Shown here: one piece after another, positions 22,376-31,456 of the stretch
How positions within the stretch are numbered: position 1 is the first letter of the stretch
How the letters are laid out: every line of letters starts with the position of its first letter
Assembly: GCA_030998225.1 (NCBI GenBank)
Contig: JAPYXD010000308.1
Span: 196,001-260,000 of the forward strand
Source of the DNA: Diplolepis rosae
Lineage: Eukaryota; Arthropoda; Insecta; Hymenoptera; Diplolepididae
Length of the DNA: 64,000 nucleotides
Direction: 5' to 3'
The notes under the pieces: model-generated
What the model saw: only the letters and a program-made list of their open reading frames with translations
What the model was told of the DNA's origin: nothing
Database searches by the model: none
Position numbers and translations under genes: made by a program

Positions 22376-23304
22376 TTGGGTTGGCAACAAAGTCATTTCG
22401 CTTTTTTCCGCTAGATAACTTTAGTCGTTCGAAGTTCTTCTTCTCCATTGCAAACTTCACACCGTATATGGTATATGACAGCTGACGTTTCATAAATTAT
22501 TCAGTAAACAAAAAGTTTCAAGTTTTGTTGTTTATTTATTGTTTTGCATTGATTTGAAATGGAGATTCCAGACGGTCACTTTCGTCACATTTTACTTTAT
22601 TACGTCCGAAAAGGTAAAAACGAAACCGATCCATTTTTAAAGCGAATCATAACGGGTGATCAAAAGTGGGTTGTTTACGATAACTTCGTGCGAAAAAGAG
22701 CATGAAGTAAGCGAGATGAGCCTGCACAATCAACATCATAAGCCAATACTTATCAAAAAAAGGTTATGCTGAGTGTTTGGTGGGATTTCAAAGGTATTTT
22801 TTATTTTGAGCTGCTCTCAAGGAACCAAACTATCATTTCGAATGTCTACTGTTGCCAGCTAATGAAATTAGACAGAGAAATCAAGGAAAAGCGACCAGAA
22901 CTGGCAACTCGTAAAGACGTGATCTTCCACCAAGATAATGCCAGACCACATACATTTTTGGTCACTCGCAAAAAATTATTGGAGTTAGGCTGGGAAGTGA
23001 TGCCTCATCCACCGTATAGTCCTGACCTTGCACCATCCGATTATCAATTATTCCGTTCACTTCAAAACCATTTGAATGGAAAAACCTTCGATTCAAATGA
23101 GGCTGTCAAAAATAAGTTGATTCAGTTTTTTGCCTCTAAGAACCAAACTTTCGACGAAAGCGGAATTATGAAGCTGACTGAAAGATGGCAAAAGGCCATT
23201 GAACAAAATTATCATGACATAATTGATTAATGTTTGTTATTTGTGTTAATAAACTTGCTTTGAAAATCATGAAAAAGAACGAAATGACTTTGTTGCCAAC
23301 CCAA
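22376..23304 (+). pseudogene. mariner with intact TIRs and a clean internal deletion
   Basis: The TIRs TTGGGTTGGCAACAAAGTCA and its inverse end exactly before TA at 23305-23306. The ATG at 22559 starts MEIPDGHFRHILLYYVRKG. The frame then jumps directly to the catalytic region TDPFLKRIITGDQKW (first Asp), so about 110 codons of helix-turn-helix and linker are missing without loss of frame. The same frame continues to 23230 through WWDFKGIFYFELL, FHQDNARPH (second Asp) and YSPDLAPSDYQLF (third Asp). Two stops (near 22703 and 22741) interrupt it. It belongs with the HFRH-type mariner at 15420. It resembles an internally deleted, non-autonomous derivative later hit by nonsense mutations. Confidence 0.9.
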
Positions 23305-23617
23305 TACATAATTACTAAAAATAAACAATCGATGTCTGAAATTAACTTTTTGTGAGTGTCTCTAAAAGATCGATTTTTTCCATGTCAATCTTTTGAAGAA
23401 TTGATTCTCGTCTATTTGATCTTGGATCAACTCAAGAATCAATTCTTTTCAAAGAATCGAACATCCCTAGTGCTGTCCCACGTGAGGGTAATGTGTTGCG
23501 TTATAACCAGAGTAAAAGAGACTAAAGTATACACAAGGCGAATATCTCATTGGTTGAACGCTGTTCCCTTATTCCTCTATCACCCTATTTTCCTCGATGT
23601 GAGACTGCGCTCTTAGG

Positions 23618-23740
23618 CTGCTGCCCCATGAGAGCATCAATGGGGCGTCATAGTGAGAGTGAAAGAGAGGAAACCATTCTTCTGTCTCATTCACTCTCGC
23701 TATAACGCCCAGTTTAACGCTCTCATGGGACGGTACCTTC
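23618..23740. repeat. Short GC-richer palindrome
   Basis: TGCCCCATGAGAGC...GTCATAGTGAGAGTGAAAGAG on the left pairs with CTCATTCACTCTCGCTATAA...GCTCTCATGGGACGG on the right. A related single arm begins at 23471 (TGTCCCACGTGAGGG). A MITE-like foldback. Confidence 0.6.
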
Positions 23741-23765
23741 AGGGTGTCGTCCTATGTTACTGTGA

Positions 23766-24030
23766 AGCGCTGGATAACGAGTTTAATCGTGGCGGCCATT
23801 CGCTCACCGACGTATTTCGTAAAGGTCGTCCAAAATCAGTTGTTGGGCCAGAAAACATTAATGCTGTGCAAAAAATGATAATGCAAGATCGTCATGTGAC
23901 ATACTGTGAGATTGAGGCAACCTTAGGCATTAGTTCCACCAGCATATATAAAATATTGCATAAGCATTTAGTCGTGAAAAAGATTTGTTCCTATTGCATC
24001 CCTCATAATTTGACAGAACCTCGAAAATAA
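23766..24030 (+). pseudogene. mariner-like transposase N-terminal fragment
   Basis: The open frame contains a DNA-binding pattern of mariner type: FNRGGHSLTDVFRKGRPKS, a helix VTYCEIEATLGISSTSIYKI, then LHKHLVVKKICSYCIPHNLT. It stops at 24030 before any catalytic domain. No TIRs were found. It is a truncated copy of a lineage different from the two HFRH-type copies. Confidence 0.65.
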
Positions 24031-24590
24031 TAATGCCATTTTTGATTAAAAATTATTTTTTTTCATTATTAGGCTCAAAATATAAATAGTGGCCACCCTA
24101 TCAATATTATGTACACTAGTCTTAAGGATGGGAAGGTTGAGTTGAGCACAATGAGTGGCGTGGCTGGTGAGCGCTTGTCAAATTAGGAAAACGAGTGAAG
24201 TGCGGGGAAAAACGCTCATATTAGCACGCATACTACCGAGGGGCCGTTCACTCTGAGTCAGGTAAATGTATTATCAAATGATTTCATGCAATTCCCAATG
24301 ATTTTTTTAATTCCACTTTGTTAATAGAGAATTTGCCAGACTCCACATTCTGAATAGATTAAAAAACGTTAGCAATTTTAGCACGCTTCGCATTATTGCA
24401 AGCGACAATGACTAACAACAACGTTAAAGCTTACGACTGCACTAGATTCGCTCCTTATTTTCATTGATTCCACTGATTTCACACACTCTCCAACAGTATT
24501 TTCATTATTTTGAGTGTTATCTACATATAATGATAGTTCATATGCACAGTTTTACGCGGCGTTAGTTGCTAATCGTCCACCATCTATGCA
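24031..24590. other. Spacer, nothing recognised
   Basis: No gene, RNA or clear repeat is supported between the two mariner relics. Confidence 0.4.
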
Positions 24591-25180
24591 TTAGGTTTGC
24601 ACGGCCTGATCATGACTCACTGATCGATACAAGTGGTAATCAGAAGGAGCAATGTCTGGAGAGTGTGAGGGATGGGGTAAGACTTCCCATTTAAGCGTTT
24701 CCAAGTAGGTTTTCACCGATTTGCAACATCGGGCCGATCGTTGATATGCTGCAAAATTGACGTCTTTCGGCTTCAACTCGTACGGCACCAAATTTTTTAT
24801 CTTTCGAATAATTCTCAGTGCATCTAAGCATCTAGAAATGGTTGAACAATCAACTCCCAAAGATTCTGCCATTTTATCTTGTTTTTCACACGGGTCTTCA
24901 TCGAATCACGTCTCCAATTCCTTATCTTCGATTTTTTTCTGATGGCCTGGACGTTCTTTGTCCTCCGTGTCGAAATCACCACTTTTAAAGCGCCTGAATC
25001 AGTACTCACGTTTTAATCGATGGAATATAATCACCGTAAGTTTCTGAAAGCAATCGATGACTTTTAGCAGCATTTTTCTTCGTATTGAAAGCGAAAAAAT
25101 AAGCTTTCCGCAAATGGTGTTATGTTGGTACTTAATTCGACATATTAAATGTTCCAAAAAACTATTTTGTTTATACTTCG
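24591..25180 (-). pseudogene. mariner (mauritiana-like) with catalytic core deleted
   Basis: Minus-strand blocks in several frames: FNTKKNAAKSHRLLSETYGD (25105-25045), SGDF, a DKERPGHQKK-like stretch, MAESLGVDCSTISRCLDALR (24872), then VPYELKPKDVN (near 24780). The text then passes straight to VKTYLETLKWEVLPHP and SPDIAPSDYHLYRS (24690-24600). The part holding the first and second catalytic Asp is absent; only the third remains. Frameshifts and a stop also occur in the N-terminal half. A second example, with 22376 and 34130, of a mariner lacking a central piece. Confidence 0.75.
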
Positions 25181-25465
25181 CCAAAATAACAGATACTAAA
25201 AACTAAAGCCACATGATGGCGCTTCGACGTGTATATAGTACCAATATGCCTGGATGCGATAAAGTACAAGTTACGTCATCTCTTAGAAATTCCTCAAAAT
25301 TAATAAACGGCTCCAATACTATTATCGTTCATAGTCATTTAATTTTATTAGAAAATAGAAAGATGTTACTCATAACGTCGAAGAATAATAATTGAAATGC
25401 GCAATAATTACACATTTTAATTACTATACAAGATTTTAGTTTATATGATTTTCAATATTAAAATA

Positions 25466-26781
25466 TACACAGTGTGCCGCAAAAGTTCCCGAACTTCTGT
25501 CACAACAACTATACTGTCAGAGCTATCTATGTGACAATTGCCACATTATATTCGTAGAACCCTATTTCATCAGTCTTGTAAGTTTCATTGAGTTCCCACT
25601 CGTTGTTGTGTTACCAGAGTCAAAAAAGTGACAGTATCTGCTTAAGGTTCGTCGAGAAATCGCAATGGAGCAAAGAGCAAGCATCAAGTTTTGTGTAAAA
25701 TTGGGCAAGACGTTTATGGAAACGCTTGAAATGTTGCGGAAAGCTTATGGGGAGCAAGTTCTGTCACGAAAAACAGTTTACGAGTGGTCCAAGAGGTTTA
25801 AGGAAGGCAGAGAATCGCTGGATGACGATGAGCGCAGCAGACGGCCAGCATCGAGTCGTACGGATGAATCGGTCGAAAAAATTCGAGAACTGATAAGAAA
25901 GGACCGTTGTATGTCTGTGGGACTGATTAAAGATGTCACAGGTATCAGCAAATTACAAGTTCATCGCATATTAAATGAAAATTTGAAGCTACAGAAGGTT
26001 TGTGCGCGATTCGTTCCACACAGTTTGAGCGATGACCAAAAGCATGCCCGAGTTTTGCACGCTCAAGACATCATTTTATCCACTAATAACGATCCAAACT
26101 TTTTGAAAACAATCGTGGCTGGTGATGAAGCAAAGTGCTTTCAATATGAACCACTTACAAAGTGATAGAGTGCAGTTTGGTAAAGCCCAGAAAACTCACC
26201 ACCAGGAAAAGTGCGCCTTAAAAATTAAAAGTCAAAACCATGCTCATCACTTGCTTCCATTCTGAAGGGATGATTCATAAGGAGTTTGTCCCTGAATGCT
26301 CCATGATGAATGGGCAATATTATTTAGACTTGATGCAACGTTTGCTGGCCAGAATTCGTAGATTTCGATCTCAATACAAAGCGGAAGGCAGCTGGTTGCT
26401 CCTCCACCACAATGCTCCGGCTCACAAGTTCATCGCCGTGCGCAATTTTCTGACATCAAAATGGGTCCAAGTCCTTCACCAACCTGCTTACTCACCAGAT
26501 TTGTCACCGTGTGACTACTTTTTGTTCCCCAAACTCAAAATGCAGCTGAAAGGATTGAGATTTGATGCGATTTCGGAGATCCAGAAGGTTTCGACCGAGG
26601 CATTGAAGATCGTCACAGAGGAGGAGTATCAGCGTTGTTTTCAAAAGTTGTATGCTCGTTCTAAAAACTGTATTTCGTCAAAAAGGATGTATTTCGAATA
26701 ATTATGAATAAATTATTGTGAGTATTGAACTACAATATGAGATTTATTAGAAGTTCGGTAACTTTTGGGACACATTGTGTA
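25466..26781 (+). pseudogene. mariner-like element, TIRs and TA duplications intact, transposase broken
   Basis: The ends TACACAGTGTGCCGCAAAAG and the matching inverse are flanked by TA (25464-25465, 26782-26783). The ATG at 25665 starts MEQRASIKFCVKLGKT, followed by helix-turn-helix blocks, VCARFVPHSL and the first catalytic Asp in VAGDEAKCFQYEPLTK, where a stop falls at 26163. Three more stops and a 1-nt frameshift lie before the second part, 26240-26701, which carries YSPDLSPCDYFLFPKLK (third Asp). In that part the expected HHDNAPAH box reads LLHHNAPAHK: the second catalytic Asp is missing through a 3-nt loss. It is inactive on three independent counts. Confidence 0.85.
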
Positions 26782-26783
26782 TA

Positions 26784-27249
26784 AATGACAAAAAGTAAAT
26801 TTTTTATAATTATATAAATATATTGCTCATTTTCAAAATATATACACAGAACATATGTATAAATAATTAATATATTAAGATTGAATAATTTAATTCGTGC
26901 TGACTCACCCTTAGTCACGTAGACTCGCTTCTTATTCTACCTGACCCGTTCTTTATTCATCCTGACTCGCTCGACTCAAAGAGCCCAATATAACACTGTG
27001 CCTCAATATAGGAGCGACACTTAAGGTGACTCATTTATAACAGAAATGTTCGAGCTAATGAACAGTTTTGTACACAAGCGCCAATACAGAGGTATGCTAA
27101 GACTTAGAAGACGAAGGTAAAACTACGCCATAAGGATAACAGTTACGAAATCGAATCTCTCTAAAAAGAACGCCATAATTTTTAATTCGTCCCCACTTCC
27201 AAGGCTTCTTCACGGATGCTTTAAAGTCTTACTTACAATTTCCAATTCG
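26784..27249. other. Spacer, nothing recognised
   Basis: AT-rich DNA. No gene or repeat could be supported. Confidence 0.4.
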
Positions 27250-27329
27250 CTGCCCATGTCAAGGCCTGATTTCAAGACGCCCCGTAATAGTATATTTCGT
27301 ATCATACGAACGATATTTTTCGTTCGCTG

Positions 27330-27482
27330 TATACCGAAAGTTAGCCGAGTCAGTGTTGTTTTACGAACAGAAAGTTGGTTTTCCGCACACTTACAATTTT
27401 ACCGTATTATTGCGGGAAAATCAACTTTCCGCATGCAAAACGACACCGACAAAGCTAACTTTCGGTGTAAGGCAGACAAAAA
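27330..27482. repeat. Palindrome with 55-bp arms
   Basis: ACCGAAAGTTAGCCGAGTCA on the left (near 27339) pairs with the inverted ACACCGAAAGTTAGC text on the right (ending near 27462). Between them GAAAGTTGGTTTTCCGC pairs with GCGGGAAAATCAACTTTC. It is the first of a cluster of hairpin-forming repeats reaching to about 30.9 kb. Confidence 0.7.
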
Positions 27483-27499
27483 AAGTTTTACGGCAAAAA

Positions 27500-27870
27500 A
27501 GTTTATTTTCCGAATGTGAAATTTGATGCCCGAGTAAAGCGAGGGCAGCAATCACACAAGTAAAAAAAAATGTTTCTCATTAATAACCGCGCAGGAAATG
27601 CGATTTTGGAGCCCTGGCACGAATCAGCGCAAATAATTGATTCCCCGATCGACAATGGAGTCAATGTTGTAAAACTCACTTTTCCACACTAGTGACGAGA
27701 AAGTTAAAAATATTCGAATTCCAACCTGAATTGTTAGCTTGTCGTGCTCTGTGTAAGAGATATGCCATGTACTTGTTGATTTCGTGGTTGCCCCAAACGA
27801 TCGTGGAATCAATCATTTTTGCTATTTCCAGCCAGCTCCGAAATCGCATTCCTTTTCGCGGTATTTAAAG
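27500..27870. repeat. Hairpin module and inverted repeat shared within the 27-30 kb cluster
   Basis: GATGCCCGAGTAAAGCGAGG at 27523 matches, inverted, the text at 28430-28455 (CCTCGCTTTGCTGGGGCATC), and the adjacent CACACAAGTAAAA / TTTTACTCGTGTG also match. CCGCGCAGGAAATGCGATTT (27588) pairs with AAATCGCATTCC...CGCGG (near 27842). No protein is encoded. Confidence 0.6.
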
Positions 27871-27931
27871 CAAACAGTATGTTAATCGAGTGGGAAACTA
27901 GTCGATTCCCCACTTGGTTAATAATGTACTA

Positions 27932-27998
27932 TTTTCTACTATTGGGTCATAAAGTGCATTTTATTGCAATATATGACCCGCTAGTAAGAAAAACAATT
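27932..27998. repeat. Palindrome P1 of the CTACTAGCGGGCCATAAAGTG family
   Basis: TTCTACTATTGGGTCATA and TATATGACCCGCTAGTAAGA are imperfect inverted arms. It is the most diverged of four copies. Confidence 0.6.
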
Positions 27999-28292
27999 TT
28001 TTAGCATATAAATACCCTCCTTTCATGTTTATTCAAAAAGGAAACTGAAGAAACGAAATATAGGATTTATTTGATGCACTGAAATTGCGTCCCGGCGGAG
28101 GAAGTATACCTGCACGCCCTACCCCACTACAACAATTTGAAAAATTATGAATAATAAATATGTTGTAAAAACCATAAAAAAACATGAAATTTACTTTAAG
28201 TTCCCTCTTCATACTTCATCTAGGCATATGACTGACAGAATTTTTTCCGACTAACCAATATAAGTATGGAATTTTTCAAGTACCAAATATAT

Positions 28293-28382
28293 ATTTTTTT
28301 CTACTAGCGGGCCATAAAGTGGACTTTATTGCCCCGTGCGGGGCAAACAAATCCACTTTCTGACCCTATAGTAAAAAAAAAT
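28293..28382. repeat. Palindrome P2 of the CTACTAGCGGGCCATAAAGTG family
   Basis: The left arm TTCTACTAGCGGGCCATAAA and the degraded right arm surround the hairpin TTGCCCCGTGCGGGGCAA (28329-28346). It is followed by TCGTGTGCAACACGGGAAAA, as in copy P3. Confidence 0.8.
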
Positions 28383-28600
28383 CGTGTGCAACACGGGAAA
28401 AACATTTATTTTACTCGTGTGGTTGTTACCCTCGCTTTGCTGGGGCATCAGACTTCACAGTCGCAAAATTAATTTTTTTTTCCTAGTTGCACAATGTACT
28501 ATTATGTGCCTCAGCCGCGGAAACTCGTTTTTCCGTTACAGCTGAGAGTAAAGCAATGTTGTATATTCCGTTACAGAGGAATACAATGTACAAATTGAAC

Positions 28601-28612
28601 TGCGCATGCGCA
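28601..28612. promoter_or_regulatory. TGCGCATGCGCA palindrome (NRF-1/ewg-type site)
   Basis: A perfect match to the NRF-1 (Drosophila erect wing) consensus; a second core GCGCATGCGC is at 29982-29991. Such sites often mark housekeeping promoters, and the RPB8 exon lies 0.6 kb downstream of the first site. Both sites also sit inside a palindrome-rich repeat cluster, so they may simply belong to the repeats. Confidence 0.3.
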
Positions 28613-28844
28613 TTATAGTCTTACAGCGGAACGCAATCTATTTCTTATTCTTCTTCTTCTCACTTCTTCGTACAGCGTTAGCACTGACTACTACACAAGA
28701 CCGATAAAATCAAAATGGCCGGGACTAGTCGCCAATTTGCGCCCGCTTCGTACAACTAGCGCAGCAAACAACTACAATAAGTACTAGATTAGATTCCAAT
28801 GTACGCATAAAAACTCGTATGCGCACCACAGTCACATAAAATAG

Positions 28845-29070
28845 AATATGTGCCAATGCACACAATTCGGGATATTGCAAGACTCGCGACAATGCTCGCA
28901 GGACTGATCGCGCCTCGGATTCGTCTCGTCTTTGCCTCAGCTACGTCTCGGCTACGCCTCGACTATGCCTCGACTATGCCTCACCTACGCCTCGACTACG
29001 CCTTGGCTTCGATCTCCTGCGAGCATTGTCGCTCGTCACGCAATCACCCTCATTGTGTGCCTAGGCACAT
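28845..29070. repeat. Foldback with an 11-bp minisatellite core
   Basis: Outer arms: TATGTGCCAATGCACACAAT (near 28847) versus the inverse ending TGTGTGCCTAGGCACATA (near 29070). Inner arms: GCGACAATGCTCGCAGGA (from 28886) is exactly inverted as TCCTGCGAGCATTGTCGC (18 of 18). The core, 28912-29010, is nine tandem 11-bp units of the type GCCTCGACTAC. The open frame across it is a by-product of the repeat. Confidence 0.8.
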
Positions 29071-29247
29071 AATATACTATTTCCTATGGGTTTAACAATA
29101 TAAGAATACAATATTCATATGGGCTAATTGCAGAACCATTTTAGCAATTTTTTCTTCAATCATCACGTGATTTATAGTCGATTCAATTATAACTGTGTAA
29201 AATATAAATTAACATTGTTGAATAAAAGGAAAATCTTTTTTTTTCAG

Positions 29248-29428
29248 GTGATAAATTCCGATTGGTTCTAGCAACGACTCTTCGTGAAGATGGTTATCCC
29301 GACGGTGGGGAGTGGAATGCAATTGAACAGGAGGGCGGTTCGCGAGCGGATAGTTTCGAATACGTCATGTCAGGGAAAGTGTACCGCATCGAGGGAGACG
29401 AGGCTAACAACGAACCTAGCAGTCGACT
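29248..29428 (+). CDS. Polr2H: RPB8 (RNA polymerases I, II and III shared subunit), internal exon
   Basis: RPB8 is a small OB-fold subunit common to all three nuclear RNA polymerases. The exon is 181 bp. It begins after a strong acceptor (AAATCTTTTTTTTTCAG, ending 29247), splitting a Gly codon after its first base, then encodes 59 codons: [15 protein letters not shown], then [20 protein letters not shown], ending EPSSR. It stops two bases into a Leu codon at the donor GTAAGT (29429). The blocks [21 protein letters not shown] and the final RL are hallmarks of RPB8. There are no frame breaks, so it looks functional. The first exon (MAG...VDLG) and the last (SAYVS...KKLAF) were not found, so the introns must be long or reach outside the window. 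The flanking introns are packed with palindromic repeats. Confidence 0.93.
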
Positions 29429-29604
29429 GTAAGTCACTGTTGTATTATATTTATGAAACTTTTATCGTGGCTCTGTATCAATATATTATATTATAGTAGG
29501 ACATTGACACAATGGACCTCAAACAATTTAAAAATCCCCTGTTGTGCTTGACACATCAACAGTAGATATTTATTTGAAAAAATCTTATTCGTCTGGACAA
29601 TTTT

Positions 29605-29694
29605 TTTTTTTTCTACTAGCGGGCCATAAAGTGGATTTTATTGCCCCGTGCGGGGCAAACAAATCCACTTTATGGCCCGCTAGTAGAAAAAAAA
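29605..29694. repeat. Palindrome P3: 90-bp near-perfect palindrome
   Basis: The axis is at 29649.5. The left arm, eight T then CTACTAGCGGGCCATAAAGT, pairs base for base with the right arm apart from two mismatched pairs next to the central hairpin TTGCCCCGTGCGGGGCAA (29641-29658). It lies 180 bp downstream of the RPB8 donor. Confidence 0.92.
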
Positions 29695-29970
29695 TCGTGT
29701 GCAACACGGGAAAAACATCTATTTTTCCCTAGTTGCACAATGTACTAATACCACATTCATAAATTGTGCCATTTTTTGTGCATGTAGAGCATGTTTAAAA
29801 TGACTAATTTCAGGTCGGCGCGGAAATAGTATATTCTGCGACACGGAAAATAAATGTTTTTCCCTTGTTTCACACGATTTTTTTCCTACTGGGAGGTTAA
29901 AAAGTGAACTTGTTTGCCCCGCAGGGGACAATAAAATGCACTTTATGACCCGCTAGTAGAAAAAAGTAAT
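29695..29970. repeat. Inverted flank modules and palindrome P4
   Basis: TCGTGTGCAACACGGGAAAA (29695) is inverted near 29855-29880 (TTTTTCCCTTGTTTCACACG), and the ACTAATACC/GGTCGG region lies between. P4 (29874-29966) repeats the family: TTGCCCCGCAGGGGACAA at its centre and ATGACCCGCTAGTAGAAAAA as its right arm. P3 and P4 thus form a palindrome of palindromes. Confidence 0.75.
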
Positions 29971-30461
29971 TTCCACCACTAGCGCATGCGCACTTCAAGT
30001 AAAACATTGCATTACCTACAGTTTTCCACACGCACTCATGTTAAACTTGGAAAGTGTAGGTTATTTTAGTTAACAGAAGTGATGGAAAACAAAATTGGAG
30101 TTATTGAATTCATCCAATCGATTTCGACAGCCATAACCCGTAATTAATTTGCTAAGCAGGTTGATTAACAAAACTTATTCAGTACCGTTTATAAGCACAG
30201 TAAGTTACATTAAAATACAAACTAAATTGCATCATTTAAATAATCAGGCACAGATCTGTCGCCGAAATTTTCTTCGAGATGCAGGCCATCTTATATTTTT
30301 GTAACAGACTGATATTTTGTAGCAGACTGGTAAGAATTTAGTTATTTCTTAGGAAATGAGATTTCTGACAAATAAATACCTATACAGAAAAAAATAATTC
30401 AAACAATTTTAGTTTTGCATTATCAACATATTTTTAATTGAAATTTATATTATATACACGG
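29971..30461. other. AT-rich stretch, nothing recognised
   Basis: No gene is supported. The GCGCATGCGC site at 29982 is noted with the other one at 28601. Confidence 0.4.
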
Positions 30462-30965
30462 GGAAACTCTTCATTGTAGAGTCTAGTATTAATATATTTA
30501 TTGTGTCCAAACGGGCGGAAAAAGTCGCATTGCATGCTTGTGCGTAAAGCGGCATGCAGTCAATTGTGCCTCGGCGTCAAAATCGGGCGAAATGTTCATA
30601 CCGCCCGCTTCAAAGGTCGATAATGTTCATACCGCCCGCTTCAAAGGGCGATAATGTTCATACCGCCCGCTTCAACGGGCAAAATGTTCATACTCCACGA
30701 AACTTGACTGCCCGCGGCTAACTACGCACTCGCACGCAACGCGACTTTTTCCACCAATTTGGACACAAAACGTCGTTTGTACCTCGAGCGACATGGTAGC
30801 GATGTGACTCGTGTGAATACCGCCCTCGCTATGCTCGGGCGGGTATACTTCGCACTCGTGACAATCGCCACCATGCCGCCCTTGGTACACAATCTACTAT
30901 TTTTACTAAAAGTTAATATGAAACGGGGATATAGTAACAAAACTAGTTTTATTTACCATACCATT
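30462..30965. mobile_element. Copy of the CACGGAGAAACTC repeat, split by a GC-rich insert
   Basis: TACACGGGGAAACTCTTCAT...TATATTTATT (30462-30502) and TATTTTTACTAAAAGTTAAT...GATATAGTAAC (30898-30945) are consecutive in the arm of the element at 41634-42738. Here they are separated by about 390 bp, and a short TATT is shared at the joints. Confidence 0.7.
30503..30890. repeat. GC-rich insert with 31-bp hairpin tandem repeats
   Basis: GTGTCCAAACGGGCGGAAAA (30503) is inverted at about 30750-30772 (TTTTCCACCAATTTGGACAC), with arms of about 70 bp. Inside, a 31-bp unit AATGTTCATACCGCCCGCTT... is repeated three and a half times (30591-30699); each unit holds a small GCCCG/CGGGC hairpin. A further hairpin ACCGCCC...GGGCGGGT lies at 30819-30844. 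The overlapping open frames on both strands look like shadows of the repeats. Confidence 0.75.
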
Positions 30966-31456
30966 TTCTAAACGCTGACTGTGTTGCTAGGAACACACTC
31001 ATTAACGCTCAATCGTTTGCGTTTAAAGCCATCGTAATAGGTTATCTCTCGTTCTGCGAGAAACATGGCGTATTTTCTTAGCAGGAGTACAATTAATTAT
31101 GCAACTTGGGATATGATAATCAGATTAGGCCAGATTCGATTAAGATAGTTCTCAAAATTTTATCTAGAAACCATGTTTATTCTGGATCTTGACTCTCAAA
31201 AAAACTTTTTACAATATTTGGAGATTACTATATTCGTATTGCTTATTTATCGTAATCAATGTTTTGCTAACAGATTACATTTTTTTGTTTGAACTATCAC
31301 TTTAGAGATTTCTAAACAATATTCTATCAAATTAATTTTTTTCTATACCTTGGAAGTTTCGATATAACAAGCTTGAAAATCTTAGGTTGTTTTTGTGTTA
31401 TTTGATTTGTAAAAATTAATTTTAATCGTTGAGTAATCAAAATATGTAAATATCTA
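30966..31456. other. AT-rich spacer, nothing recognised
   Basis: No gene, RNA or repeat could be supported here. Confidence 0.4.

Noticed and set aside
28715..28756. ATGGCCGGG (Met-Ala-Gly) as the missing RPB8 start
   Set aside because: After Met-Ala-Gly the codons do not resemble RPB8 and no suitable donor follows within the codon phase needed.
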